Source of the DNA: Trichobilharzia regenti
Taxonomy: Eukaryota; Platyhelminthes; Trematoda; Strigeidida; Schistosomatidae
Assembly (NCBI GenBank): GCA_944472135.2
Contig: OX235270.1
Location: 85,879,168 to 85,943,167, forward strand
Reading direction: 5' to 3'
DNA length: 64,000 nucleotides
Shown piece after piece: positions 1 to 11,859 of the stretch. The notes below the pieces were generated by a model that did no database searches, was not told the origin of the DNA, and worked only from the letters and a program-made list of their open reading frames with translations. A program made the translations under genes and the position numbers. The number at the start of each line of letters is the position of its first letter. The first letter of the stretch is position 1.

Positions 1-75
1 GAGAGAAGCAAGTGGAGACGTGCAGTTGAAGCCCTATGTTTCACTAGGAACTCAAGGGAACAATAATAATAATAC
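1..75 (+). mobile_element. RTE-type LINE, 3' terminal fragment
   Basis: The first bases match the 3' end of the RTE copies elsewhere in this window: a GAAGCCCTATGTTTCACTAG-type motif followed by a short (AAT)n tail at about 61-73. The same end is seen in reverse at 15280-15340 and at 9240-9311. The rest of the element lies to the left of the window. Orientation follows from the tail being on the right. Confidence 0.7.
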
Positions 76-1386
76 AACTTTAGGCACTGTAGTAGAATTT
101 AACTTCATTTTAGTTGAATTGTTTTATTGTAGTAAACTGTAATACAATAGTAATAACTATATGAGATTGCAAGAATAATGTATTTCTCATAACTATATGA
201 ACGTGTGCACACTATTTTAAGCTGCTCTATATTATATGTACTAAATATTTCGATTGTTCATACATCAAGATGTCTTTAAATTCACTCATCCGTTTCATGG
301 CTTAACTTGCTTTATAAACTTCGATGGCACTATACATACTACCAGGATCATTAGTTTCATCAGGTAAGTTAAACCATTTTGATCCATTCAGAAACTTCTT
401 CATTCAGCGTAATAGATCATCTGTAGCCTTTTGTTTCATTAGAAAACGTGTGTACATGTTACGTGATCTCTGTTTGATTGTGTGTTCTTGACCTGTCTAA
501 TATCATCCAGCTGGTTTGCAATTACTGTTCAATCACTCTTGTCTGATTTAGTAATTACCATGTTCCCATTATTCTTCATATATTTTGGAGCTCTTATTTA
601 TAAGTTTTTCTGTGCCTTTTTTCATTTGTTATTTTACTGAGACTTGATTAGTAATCGCCCTTTTTACAGTTCTTAATATAAGTTCTTCAATAAGTAAGAG
701 GTACTTAGTTTTTAATCTATCAACCGACACACTAGGGTTTTATCTTCATTGGAGCACTTTTATTTCATCTGAGCCTAATGCTTTTAATGACACTGTTATT
801 AATCCGCTTTTTTTCGTCTCTTATTAGTGTAATCTCATCGACAAATTCACTACTCCTCTTGAGATATTTCTCTTCTTTAGGTTTCGTGAACTTCTTATTT
901 TGCGTACTTCTGGATTTATTGGAAGCAAATACATCTTTTTAACTGTTTCAAGTTTGACTTTGTTATCTTCGTAATTTGCCATTGGATACACCTTGAATAT
1001 ACAGCTATGCTACATTTTGAGATGAAATATTATCTCTACCTTGAAAGCTGTTCCAATAAATTATTTAGATATATGGCAACAACATTTAACTCTCCTAGGC
1101 TTTGTAAATAAATAATCACTGATACTGCATTATTTGGCAAATCTTTTGAACACAAAAAAACGATGTGCACCCATGATTTTGTAGGAACTTCTTGCTAATG
1201 ATTGTTAACCCGTACACAATACTGATGTTATTCTCAGTGCTTGCTAAATTTGCCAAACAGTACAAGTTTATCAGGAATATGTACATGGAGATGAAGAAAA
1301 ATAATCGAGAATCAAGGGTAACGGCGAAGTCATTCCTTTATTGTGGCCATTGGACAAGTGTGAGGCTACCAAGATTCACCCAGTAA

Positions 1387-1388
<2 letters not shown>
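76..1388. other. AT-rich stretch, nothing recognised
   Basis: I see no long reading frame, splice-linked exon chain or known repeat here. The short open frame at 1192-1386 has no recognisable content. Confidence 0.5.

Positions 1389-1422
<34 letters not shown>
1389..1422. repeat. (TA)n microsatellite
   Basis: Uninterrupted TA dinucleotides, about 17 units. Confidence 0.95.
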
Positions 1423-1424
<2 letters not shown>

Positions 1425-1429
1425 AACAG

Positions 1430-2400
1430 TACTCAGAGAGGTTTTCAATAATAGCAGGATAAACTGAAAATTTTGATTTAGTTAGGTGCTCTATTTAGTA
1501 AGTATTTGACAAAGATACATTTAGATAAAGCAATAAGAAGACGTAATCTGTCTGAATCGTGTAATGTATTTGCGCAACACATTTCGAACAATCTGATCAC
1601 ACACGGACTTGTCATAGGAATACATATGAAATTAATAAAGAGTTAAGAGGTGAGAAAAATAGACTTAGGTCAAGTTAAAAGGACATATTCAATGTCAAAA
1701 TAAAAATGAAGACCACTAAACCAAATAGCAGAGGTAATAGTACATCTGCTATGGTATCAAAACAAAATTTACCAACGAAGGTTTAATGTGATGACGAATT
1801 GTTTTTGAACGCATAAAGGTGGCTTGAACTTTCTAATTGCCAGCTAGGGCTTCTACAAACTTTAGGATACGCCCCAAACACGTTTTATAGATACGTTTAA
1901 AAGATCTGTTAACATCAATTTTATGACCTGTCTCTATAATATATTTCGCAATAGAAGAGCTAGGTCTCCTGTTCTCACCGGTAATAGGTTCTGATGATCC
2001 CATTTGTTTCTGGAGCCATTTGGGAATATGCACTGAATCCCTTACTTGCAGAGATCGATGAGTCCTCCCTATGTATGTGTGTCTACACGTACATTCAAAT
2101 TGGTAAATACAGTGGGATTTGACGTCATTTTCCGCATGTTCGAAGGGCTTAGATAGATATAATGGCTTCACATTCTCTAATATTATGATATTAGCTTCAT
2201 AAAAAGTCTTTTTAACAGCAGCGTTCAGCCTTTGTCTAGTTATCAAGCTGCTTTGATGTCCCATACAGGGTAGCTTGATGTACACGTCTTTCTTAGGGCG
2301 AGTTGGAGATATATTTCCTCGTATCTTTCAAAGCTATAGACTCTTTGAATTCCGGTCATATCTAAGTGTACATTAAATTCTCTAGCCATTTCACTCTAAA
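1430..2400 (-). mobile_element. Penelope-like element, 3' half
   Basis: Minus-strand PLE fragment. It includes the end of the reverse transcriptase connector, the GIY-YIG endonuclease and a 3' untranslated part. The stretch 1625-1740, read in reverse, matches the 3' region of the + strand PLE at about 11500-11580 (shared words such as TGTCCTTTTAACTTGACCTA), so the two belong to the same or a closely related family. The left boundary next to the TA microsatellite is approximate. Confidence 0.7.
1833..2340 (-). pseudogene. PLE GIY-YIG endonuclease domain
   Basis: The open frame 1833-2285 reads on the minus strand through CIYQFECTCRHTYIGRTHRS. This holds the CxC pair before the endonuclease and the GIY-YIG core (here HTYIG), as in Penelope-like elements. 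SSIAKYIIETGHKID and a terminal FVEAL motif follow. A KKDVYIKLP connector motif lies just upstream, partly out of the annotated frame. In PLEs this domain nicks target DNA for target-primed reverse transcription. The copy is 5' truncated, since no RT core is found upstream, so it is not autonomous. Confidence 0.75.
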
Positions 2401-5400
2401 TTTGGAGTCAAAGTACTGCTAACAAACTTTATGTGGTTTCCCCTCATGCCTGACATTTTCGTTCATAAATGTTTCTCACATAGGGAACTCTTAGAAAATC
2501 CCCCGAAAATCACTGAAAATGACATTCATGTTAAAAATAACAGTTCAGTCAAGTATTTCATTTGTTTCCATGCCTTTGTAGTCTAATCGGCTACCTGATT
2601 TGACTTCCACAACTAGACTGGGTGGATGTTTGTCAACACAGAAAAGTAATCAAGTAAAGAGTGAACTAAAGAATCTTGCTTATTCAGTCACACTCAATAG
2701 AATTGTAGAGAGTTTTATTTATTTCATTTTCTCATAAATCAAATTCCACACAAAAATACAGAATAATAAAATAACTTTTTCGCAAACTGTCTACGCATTA
2801 AGCAGAGTATTAAGTGACCTATAAAATAAATTGAAATTAGGAACTGATATCTAATATAATCAGAAAGAGAAAGAAAGTCAATTTTTGTATCAGGTGAAAT
2901 CACGTAAGGATAAATCATAAAATTAAGTATCCATTAGAAATATAGGGTAAAGGTGTATAATGTAAAGCCACACTAGGAAGTTATTCACTTTATGACCTTA
3001 TTTTATTATTTCATATTGTTTTTAACAGTTGGCTAAAAAGAAACTAATTAACATTGTATGATGGGAATCGTTTCCTATTTCTAGTGTCCTGTGTGACGAT
3101 CTAGATTTCACAATTTTTTTATCTACTAAAATAATTCAATTAGGAGAATGATCAAATTCTGATAGTGAACAAATGTTTTGCTAAGAAGGCTTGATGAACT
3201 TTAATTATGACAGTCTAAAATGATGACCACCTCGCATTATTCGTTTTTCAAAATATCCCATATCTGAAGTCGATTAGATGGTCATTCTTGATCCTCGTGC
3301 AGATTTCGTTTAACGTCCCGTATAAACATCTTCAACAATGGTGTAAACTGAGTTTAAAATGTTAACAGTAGTATTACATAACCGTCGTAGTGTGTTGCCT
3401 GAAAGTGAAAAAGATAACATAGCTCGATGTCATTATAATAGACGACGGGTACCAGACATAATGGTCATTAAGTTAGTTCCTGAAAAAGTCCAGCCAAAAT
3501 TTCACATAAATAAAAAATTTCAAAGGCCGTTCTTTGTTCCTAATTTTCTTTTAACTGTCTTTGATAATATTCCTGAAATACATGAATTATATATACATAT
3601 ATATAGATAATCCTTTACACTTAACCGGATTTATGTGGCACTTAGTATTCGCACAATAAGGTAAAGTATACGATGATAAATGAACCTCATGATTTGAGTG
3701 AAGATAATGTGTTGACGGATGGTGTTTGTGGCAGAAATAACTTTGAAAGTATGACATGAATAGTCTTCTATTTTCACACATTTATTCTGAAGTGTTAACA
3801 AATTGTGTAGGATGTTTACAAAAGCAAAATACAAATAAATTCAGACTAATCTGACATTTAGATAGGAAAAAGGCTGCTACACAAACAGGACAGATAAATA
3901 CTTAATTATAATGAAATTAGCAGCCAAATAAATGTATTTATGTTAATGATATCTAAGCTGATTCTGTAAATTAGGCCTCCATTATAATATAAATAACAGT
4001 AGCAGAAGGATGGTAATCAAATGAAATCAGTTTTCCCGCTAAGCCGTCTCAATAGCGATTTACGGGTTTTCACTATGTAGGATTAAGCAAGTGATGATCT
4101 CAGTTACTTAAAGTAAGGTTCATTCATTTGGAGGTAGACATTTTCACTATATCTTCCCTAAAAACAACTTTTATTTATAATTACTTGTAATTTGCTTCAT
4201 ATTTGATGGCGTGTGATAGAAATTTACCATAAAATCAAATCATAATAATCTCCTAACTATAAATGTGTACAGCACATCTTCTCAGAACTTTAGTCATGCA
4301 AAACGGGAATATCTGCTTCACTTAAAAAAGTTGACAAACGTTCTTACTGAATATAATCTGCAAAGATGCATTCCAATGTGTTGGTTCTAACTAGGATTCA
4401 TCAGATTCTTAGCTGAAACACAAACAGCTTAATCGTTTGCATAAAGCACAAGTTTTTTACACACTGAAGCATTTTTTGAATCATAAATCTCGTCAAAAAA
4501 TATCATCTGTGACAATAGCTTTTTTCAGTGTATCACATTTCGTGAGCGTTAAAAGGTGAACGGCTGCACTGTAAACTTTATCTGCAGCTTAATTTTCCCC
4601 TTTTGAGAGACCAGTCTCAGATTATTGTATCAGCATAAAACCTAACTGAGACCCTTCATACCTAGTCAAGTTAAAAAGCTTACAGAAACCATATTCTACA
4701 GACTGACTGACTGACTGAGATGAGTAGTTGTGTACGACTCACATCAACCTAGTAGTATTTGCTAGCCTGGTCTTAGTGACTTAAACTCTGGACGGCCGTT
4801 TCATTCGCGTGGTACCTAGATGATGAGAGGTTTATCCTGTTTTGACTAAATCCAGAGGGGTGAATCTGTGACTTGAATTTCACCTTGAAATGAATAGACT
4901 GAAGTAAAATGACATATTACAAATTTTATTTAAAACGCTAACCACTTCCTAAAAATGGGGTTTGCAGAGTAGAAAAATTAATATGATTTAATTGTATCTT
5001 GATAATTGTATTGCACACTAACAGATATTTAGGTGAAAAATAAATTTTGTTGCCGAAACAGTGAATCAGATATACATTATTTAAAAGCCAGTCATGCAAC
5101 CTAATAACCAGAATACAGTGGTAAAAGATTATAGACTCAGTCACCATAATGTGTAGTTTCTCATAGCTGACTGTTGACTGACTTACAAGGACGCAATACT
5201 CAGATGTGTTTCTAAAAAAATGTGAACCGCCTCGTTTTCGAAAAAAAAGACTAATCTTTTATCACAAATGAAATTCAAATGAACGAATCTTTCGTGTATT
5301 GGATATCATTTGTTTGTTTATTGTGTTTTGTATTGAAAAACACTCGATTTATAGATGTACTTAGAGATTAGCAAAACTGAAAACTTTTCAGATTTCTTAT

Positions 5401-5689
5401 GAAATGCTTGTCTAACTGAATTTTGTTGTCTGTGACAAATTCCTCATTGGTTCACAATTTAACTGTTTTACACTTAACAGATGGACTCATACAGCTGACA
5501 AAAAACGAGAAAACAATCAAAATCCACAGTGATCTAATAAGGTAAGAGATACTCAAAGGCTTTACTTTCTATATTGTGTAAATACTGAAAAATTTCAATG
5601 TAAAACTATAGGCCAGAATTTCATTGAATCCTTCTGGATTTATAATTTGTCGTGCAGTACTTTCAAAAATCACCTAACTCATCCACAGT
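2401..5689. other. AT-rich stretch, nothing firmly recognised
   Basis: No domain, exon chain or repeat could be assigned. A four-fold CTGA tandem lies near 4700-4716. The 83-codon frame at 3359-3610 has a fairly even codon pattern but no recognisable motif. Confidence 0.4.
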
Positions 5690-5830
5690 TGTGCTAGAGA
5701 AAGATTCGCATACACAGTAATAGACGAATGTAACACATCTAAAGCTTATCAAGTTATCAAGTTCCATACTTGTACCAAAAAAGTACTGTGTGGATTCAAG
5801 CGATAATCAAAAAAAATTATGACAATCTAC
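5690..5830 (+). mobile_element. SINE 3' tail relic (second tail type)
   Basis: The words TTCCATACTTGTACCAAAAA, GTGTGGATTCAAGC and an A-rich end match the tail of the tRNA-headed SINE at 45177-45365. No tRNA-like head is visible here, so this is a 5'-truncated or decayed copy. Confidence 0.5.
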
Positions 5831-6578
5831 AAATTTTCAGTTATCACTGTATAGTGTAACATGTATTTAGGTCAAGTTTCATAGGACACCAACATCTTTG
5901 AAATTTGAGAAGTTTCACGAAACGAAGTATTTTAATGAGTTGTACGTCATTCTTCCACTTATCTTGTTATTTTATCATAACAGTAAGTTGATAATCAAAT
6001 ATAGATCCAAATCAGGATAACTTTTCAAATCCTTAGGAAATACTCATCGATTAGGAATAAAACTACTTTCATTAGGTATTCATTCCCTTTCAACCACTAG
6101 AATAATATGGATAGGCTTTGTGTATCCTTCAAATGAACCTTTCTAACTCAAAAAAGTTACCTTCATGAATCGAAATGTTCCGGCTGACTTCAAGATCTTC
6201 CCATCAAAATGAGTGTCTTACTCTTTCCACAATATTAACCAACATTTCATTAATAAAGATCAAAGTAACTTACAAAATATAAATAAATTTGCGGAGAACT
6301 AGAATCCAAAACATGAAAATGATACAGTTTAAGGAATACAAGATAAAACAACTCAGACATAACAATTGAAGTGTATAGTTACTATAAATTATTTGTTTTT
6401 TACCTATTAACTGTTGTAAATATCATTAAAAAAAACAAAACTATCCAGTTTCGCTTGTTTCCACATTGTTTAATGCTGTTCAAAAATTAGCAGATAGAAT
6501 AAAACAACAAGCCTGCGTTTAATAACCATATCCATTTCACCATTCATTTATTATGTTTAAATAATCTGTCTGAATCTT

Positions 6579-6583
<5 letters not shown>
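5831..6583. other. AT-rich stretch, nothing recognised
   Basis: No coding or repeat signal found. Confidence 0.5.

Positions 6584-6643
<60 letters not shown>
6584..6643. repeat. (TA)n microsatellite
   Basis: About 30 uninterrupted TA units, followed by ACATATAC. Confidence 0.95.
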
Positions 6644-6649
<6 letters not shown>

Positions 6650-7539
6650 CCTTTCAGTAAGGCAAATCAAATATTAATGCTGCTTATGATAAAATATTAT
6701 TTAACTTACTATGTTTTTTCCTTCTTAAATATAGAAACAATCTTTATCAAGTTCCCTATTATATTTCATCCACAAAAGCAGACAACGAATGAATTCTAGA
6801 AACTGTCCCTTTTGTTCCGTGTTATTTTTGCTATTCAACAATAGTAACAGTAAAAGGACAGGATATATAAAATGTAGATATTTTAGGGCGAAAATGAAAA
6901 ATTATCAATATATTGTTGAAGTAGGGATAGGAAGACTTTTTGGTGTATGCTCAAATCACCTTCTTTTCATGATCCAAATAAGCGGCGTATTTTCAATGCT
7001 AAATCAGTTATGTCAAAACAAAATTAATTACTTTAAAATATCAGAGAATTATAACAAAGTAGAAAACACACTTTTAACTGCTTCTGCTACTTTGCAAGGG
7101 TTGATACTTTTGAGTTTTCAACATCTCTTTGCTTTGAGAGTAGAAACTAAATGAGTACAGTTTCAGTGTTATAACATTCTTAGGAGCTTCTGTATTATTC
7201 TGAAAGGAATGTTTATTGAACAAGAGTATTCTTTTTGATAACTTCATCAGCAGCTTTTACAGTTACATATACATAAAAGTGAATAAATTAGTGTTATTAA
7301 CAACATTAATGTTGTTCAAATAACATTGAATCAGTAATAATGTCAGTGGATTACAGTTCGATAGCATTAACATAACAATACACAGAATATCAGAGAAATT
7401 AGGAAAAATAATAATACAAATTCATAAATGTATAGTCTCCACTGAAGGTCATCGAAGTAGAAGTAGCTGGACTTGCTTCTCATGCGTACAGAGCACTGCT
7501 TTTTTAAGACGAATCGTGATAATGTCTGCTATTTAGAAT
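6644..7539. other. AT-rich stretch with one unassigned open frame
   Basis: The frame 6789-7154 (+, 121 codons) has no recognisable domain, an irregular composition and no linked exons, so I do not call it a gene. The right end runs into the PLE relic. Confidence 0.4.
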
Positions 7540-8235
7540 GCGAGGTACCTGGATGTTTTTGGCAAGTTGTTCAGTAACCGGTAGATGATGCAGAAGGACT
7601 CTTCATTATTAACTTTGTGACGTGTTTGGACTAGGTGTTCTAATATCGAGCTATTGATGCTTCTATCTACAGCTTTATTTAACCACACAGGTAGATGTTC
7701 GCGACCACGACAAATTAAGTTCCTAGAGCGACGGCCAGTTGCATTGGTAGATACAACTGTAAGTGGCTAGTCTAGGTACTTCATCTTTCAATGGGGAGAT
7801 CACCACTGGTCATGTAGAAAATAATACTCGTAGTTTGCCACCATTAAAATTTCTTTGAACTGATTTTCTTAACTTTGCAATTATTTCGCTATGTATATTG
7901 CCATCGAATTGAAGTAGTATGCATAAAGGCTTATTGTTTGTAGATAGTGAATAGTCCTTTTCAACTTTCTAAGACATATGTTTCCTGATGAGTTTGTCTG
8001 GATGGCTATTTTCAGTCAAGGTATCATATACAATCCTTAGTCCATCTTCACTTACCTCTTTTGAGCCCATGGCTCTAACCATGTGGATGAGTGTCCATAC
8101 TAGAGTGTGTATATTATCCTGCCCATGTGCTTTTCCTATGCAAATGTCTCTCCGTAATACCATCTAGGTTTCTTTTAAGGAGGACATCTTGGAGGGCCAC
8201 TCTATTTTGCGAATCCTCTTCGCACGCTGCTTCTG
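7540..8235 (-). pseudogene. Decayed Penelope-like element (RT end plus GIY-YIG)
   Basis: Read on the minus strand with frameshifts and stops. It contains a HRKSTWAG-YTHSS motif near 8120 (the PLE RT C-terminal motif with R-K-T-W and Q-Y-T-H), then NSHPDKLIRKHM near 7990 (the N-G-Y-P...I-K-H-M region), then ATGRRSRNLICRGREHLPVW and HLVQTRHKV near 7600-7740, the decayed GIY-YIG part. The order agrees with a PLE. It is a different lineage from the copy at 10092, because the motifs diverge. Confidence 0.65.
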
Positions 8236-8564
8236 TGTTAAGCGACTGATATATGTTGTAAATGTATTTTAATTTGTTTTTTTTTGTATTTCTCGTTTAA
8301 ATGAAGCTTGTTATAGGCATAGGGAATGAACGGCCCAACGAATCAAACGGATTTTAATTCTTATGACACTTAGAGAACTCATTTTTAATCGTTTACGAAT
8401 TTTGTTGAAATACTTTGATAGTGTTTTCGTAAGTTACTTCTTCTAGTCCGTTGGTCTGTTTATTTGTATTCAATATTGGATGTTATTTTGTTTTGTTGGA
8501 AAAATTCTAGTCTCTTACTTTTCTTATCTGAGTAGTACACAATGAACAGAAGAAGTAATTGGAA
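8236..8564. other. T-rich stretch, nothing recognised
   Basis: No coding or repeat signal beyond a short poly-T near 8277. Confidence 0.5.
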
Positions 8565-9312
8565 AAACAAATTGTCTTAGGTTGCTAAAAGTCAACAGAC
8601 TAGCAGAAGAAGCAGAAAAGACAGGAATTCAAGAAAAACTAGAGAAGACGCAGGTGATGAAGATAATCAAACCGCAACAACAACAACCATCTCCAATCAC
8701 TATCAATCTCCCTCACTTATCCACGTAACATTGTTCCAACTACAGGAGACACGAATTACGATTTCAAAACCAGTCAGGATTGAATAAGCAAGGATGACCT
8801 TCATCACTCTGAAATCAGTATAGAAATCTGCTAAAAACAACATAAAGAGCAAAGTACAGATTTTAATCACCAATTTCAAGTCAGTTAGCCCTTCTACATG
8901 GTTCATAAACTTGGCTTATCACGAAAGGCGTTTGCAGTAGGCAAATGCAGACCTTCATCAACAGCTGTCTTCACTGGTTCCAAACTAAAGATCAGGTGGT
9001 TTATAGGAAAGAATCAGGAACTAAACCTGAACCTATTGTCCAACAAATATCCTGACGAAAATGGAGATGGACTGGATTAACGCTGAAGAGACCGTTAGAT
9101 GACTTTGCGTCCCAGGTCGTCCAGTAGGCCCCAAATGGGGAACAATGGTTCGAACGTCCGAGCATGGAATGAAGGAGATAGTATAAGGAGGAGATGAGAG
9201 ATTCTGGATAATCTTGGGTCCAAATAAAGGGGACTGCCAAAAGTAGGACAAAATGGAGATTAGCTGTTGAAGCCCTAAGCCCCATTCGGAACCCAAGTAG
9301 TGATAACAATAA
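8565..9312 (+). pseudogene. RTE-type LINE, decayed 3' part
   Basis: With frame changes this reads as the region after the RT core of the RTE copy at 15243-17619. It contains an EKTQVMKI-like segment, a glutamine run (CAACAACAACAA), PITI, a T-G-D-T-D-E-like segment and ITLKSV. It ends in the shared 3' tip GTTGAAGCCCTAAGCCCC followed by AATAACC. The copy at 34255-34975 carries the same segments in the same order and shares private differences with this one. It is riddled with stops and not functional. Confidence 0.7.
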
Positions 9313-9639
9313 CCTTCATTTGACGGTCCAAATGAAGTTGCTTCTTCCGTGTACTCATAAATATCTGTATAAATTTATTATTAGATTTCGGGAAGAAACA
9401 CTGTGGTAAATCCAATTGTAAGGCATCTGGATAGAGTAAAGGATAATAGACTACACATATACGCATTTTTATGAGTAGTCTAGTACATTTCTACAAGTAA
9501 ACCTAATGATTAAAACACATGTTGTATGAATGTAAGCCTTAATTTCTATCTCTCAATCCACCACTACATTTTGTGTTATCCTAGGCGCATGAAAATTTAG
9601 TCATCATTTTCAATGAAAATACCCATTATTACGAGAAGG
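9313..9639. other. AT-rich spacer
   Basis: Nothing recognised between two RTE remnants of opposite orientation. Confidence 0.5.
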
Positions 9640-10090
9640 CATGATGTAAGCTGGTGAAAGAAACCACTTCCTTTAGATTTTTCACAATAATAATAATTGG
9701 TTTTTGTTGTTGCTTGTCGGATAACTCCAACACCTCTGCCTTCTGTACGTCCATCTGAATTCCTGTCTTAATTGCCTCTGCTGCTAACATTTGCGGCACT
9801 AGCCAGTTCACTACAATCAGGAAGATGGTCAGTGGTGGTAGGCAATATTACGTAACGCCAGTCTTTACTTCAAACTTTCTATAAGTCATCAGTTTTGAGT
9901 TACTCGGCATACTGCATCACCATATATTTTTCCACCAGGGTCAAAATATAAGTGAGGCAATACACTCAACAGTGCTAAAGCAGTTTTCAAATTACTTCAC
10001 GGCGAATGATGTTTAAGGCCTTTTTAGAGTCGATGAATTTGAGACGAGGAGTTGAGTGGCATTTTAGTTTCCGTTCAATAATGAAACTTA
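9640..10090 (-). pseudogene. RTE-type LINE RT remnant
   Basis: The + strand text CACTACAATCAGGAAGATGG, the TTACTCGGCATACTGCA block and GTCGATGAATTTGAGAC match the reverse-oriented RTE at 16170-16420. On the minus strand this is the RT region around the V-R-Q-G-C and D-F-x-x-A-F motifs, then a jump to the Q-rich segment. Deletions and stops show it is dead. It abuts the PLE at 10092, suggesting that one element landed in or next to the other. Confidence 0.6.
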
Positions 10091-10091
10091 G

Positions 10092-11700
10092 CCATCACAA
10101 AGATGTCCACTGGACACCAGTGAAAAATTTAAGAGCTTGAAATTCTGTCTAGAAAATAATTATTTTACACTTAAAGGGAGTTTATATAGACAGACAAATG
10201 GTGTTGCTATGGGTTCATCAGTCTCCCCAATAGTCGCCGACCTTTTCATGAATAAATTCGAAGATAAAATCTTTTCAAGCATACTCACTCCTAAAATATG
10301 GTTAAGATATGTGGATGATACTTTTGTAGTACTAAAACGAGATCTACACAATTCATTCCTGGAGAAAACAAACTGCGTATCATCTATAATCCAGTTCACT
10401 TCGGAAGCAGAATCAGACGTCGGTGAACTACCATTTCTAGACTGCCTAGTTAAGAGAAAGGAAAACGGACATTTTATTATATCCATATTCAGGAAGAAAA
10501 CCCACTCCAATAAATATTTAGACTTTAAATCATCACACCCCATCAGTGCAAAGATTTCAGTTGTTTCAAGTCATCTTAGACGAGCGCACTCTCTGATAAC
10601 GGATGAGAAAGAAAAAGAAGAAGAAATATCAAACATTACTGAAACTCTCAAGCAATACAACTACCCAAGGAACTTCGTCAACAAATTCAACACAGGCATT
10701 AAGTATGGCCGAAAACTCATTCCGAAAACATGGACATCAACAGTCGTCATTCCACATAGAGCAGAGACATCAGACGATATCAGAAGAGTACTCAATTAGC
10801 TCGACATTAGATTTTTCTTCAAAACGTCAGACACACTACGAAACAACCTTGTCCATATAAAAGACCAAATCCCTAAAGATTCTCTATCTAATTGTGTCTA
10901 TAAAATAAAAAGCTTGGAATGTGATGCGATATACATCGGACAAACATCTCGAGAAATCAAAATCAGAAGAAATGAACACCGTAGAGCACCTATTCGTCCA
11001 CCAAGAAACCCGGTTGAACTAGAAAAACTTGAAAAATCATCAGCCATAGGTCTACACGCTATAGAATCAGGCCACAAAATAGACTTTGACAATATCGAAA
11101 TAATTCAGAAAAACTTCAGGAATGACAAAGAACTTAAAACAATTACAAAGGACGTCTAATATCAGAAGCACTCCACATCAAGTGGAATCCAAATTGTCTG
11201 AACAGGAATGATGGACTAAAACAGAATCTGACATGGTTACAACACCTCCTTCCCCTCCCCAACGAAGTGACAAAATCAACACGAATGTGATAAGCAAGTT
11301 CACTACGCAAACACACACTACTTTTATAAATCTGCACACTGATAAAATCAAACAATCTCCATTTGGTTTTGTTATCTTTACCAACTGACCGACTTGACGA
11401 CGAAAAGTGCTTCCAGACTAACGAACGATGATCAAGTTAGTAAACTTTGTTTTGATATCACAACAGATGTCCTATTACCTTTGATATTTGGTTTAGTGAT
11501 CTTCATTGTTATTTCGACTTTCAATATGTCCTTTTAACTTGACCTAAGTCTATTTTCTCACCCCTTAGCCCTTTGTTACATATATGCTGAGATTTTGTAA
11601 ATTCCGGTTTAATAATACTTTGATAAAGCTATTAGCATTCAATAGCGAAACATCAGTAAAAACAATATCGTTTTGTTTTTCATTCATTGGGAAATACAAA
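10092..11700 (+). mobile_element. Penelope-like element, 5' truncated
   Basis: A + strand element with RT core, GIY-YIG endonuclease and 3' untranslated region. The RT begins in mid-domain at the left edge against an RTE remnant, so the fingers region is missing. The 3' untranslated part to about 11700 shares sequence with the PLE at 1430-2400. This is the best-preserved PLE copy in the window. Confidence 0.75.
10137..11159 (+). pseudogene. PLE polyprotein: RT (YVDD) + GIY-YIG, one stop
   Basis: One reading frame runs from 10137 (no ATG; truncated entry) to a TAA at 11157, broken only by a TAG at 10797-10799. The first part shows YRQTNGVAMGSSVSPIVADL, then WLRYVDDTFVV (RT catalytic YVDD) and PFLDCLVKR. 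After the stop the same frame continues through SNCVYKIKSLECDAIYIGQT, the GIY-YIG core, then EHRRAP and AIESGHKIDF. RT and endonuclease are normally one protein in PLEs. The single stop and otherwise open frame suggest a relatively recent copy. Readthrough is possible but there is no evidence for it. Confidence 0.8.
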
Positions 11701-11859
11701 AGCCTTTATTATAATGAATATGATATACTCAATGCCCAAATTTTTTCAAACCTTTCAAAGTGAACTTGGTTTGGACATATATATAGATGAATCGTAGTGT
11801 TGAAATTAGTTCCGCATGTGATTTATTTTTCCTGAATACAGCGCGTTATGGACAAAGAC

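Noticed and set aside
3359..3610. Open frame of 83 codons (+) that looks mildly coding
   Set aside because: No motif, no flanking exons that join in phase, and a length not unusual for chance.
6789..7154. Open frame of 121 codons (+)
   Set aside because: Composition is that of AT-rich non-coding DNA; no domain, signal or exon partners.
10160..10543. Minus-strand frame opposite the PLE RT
   Set aside because: Shadow of the real + strand RT frame, which has the YVDD and other motifs.
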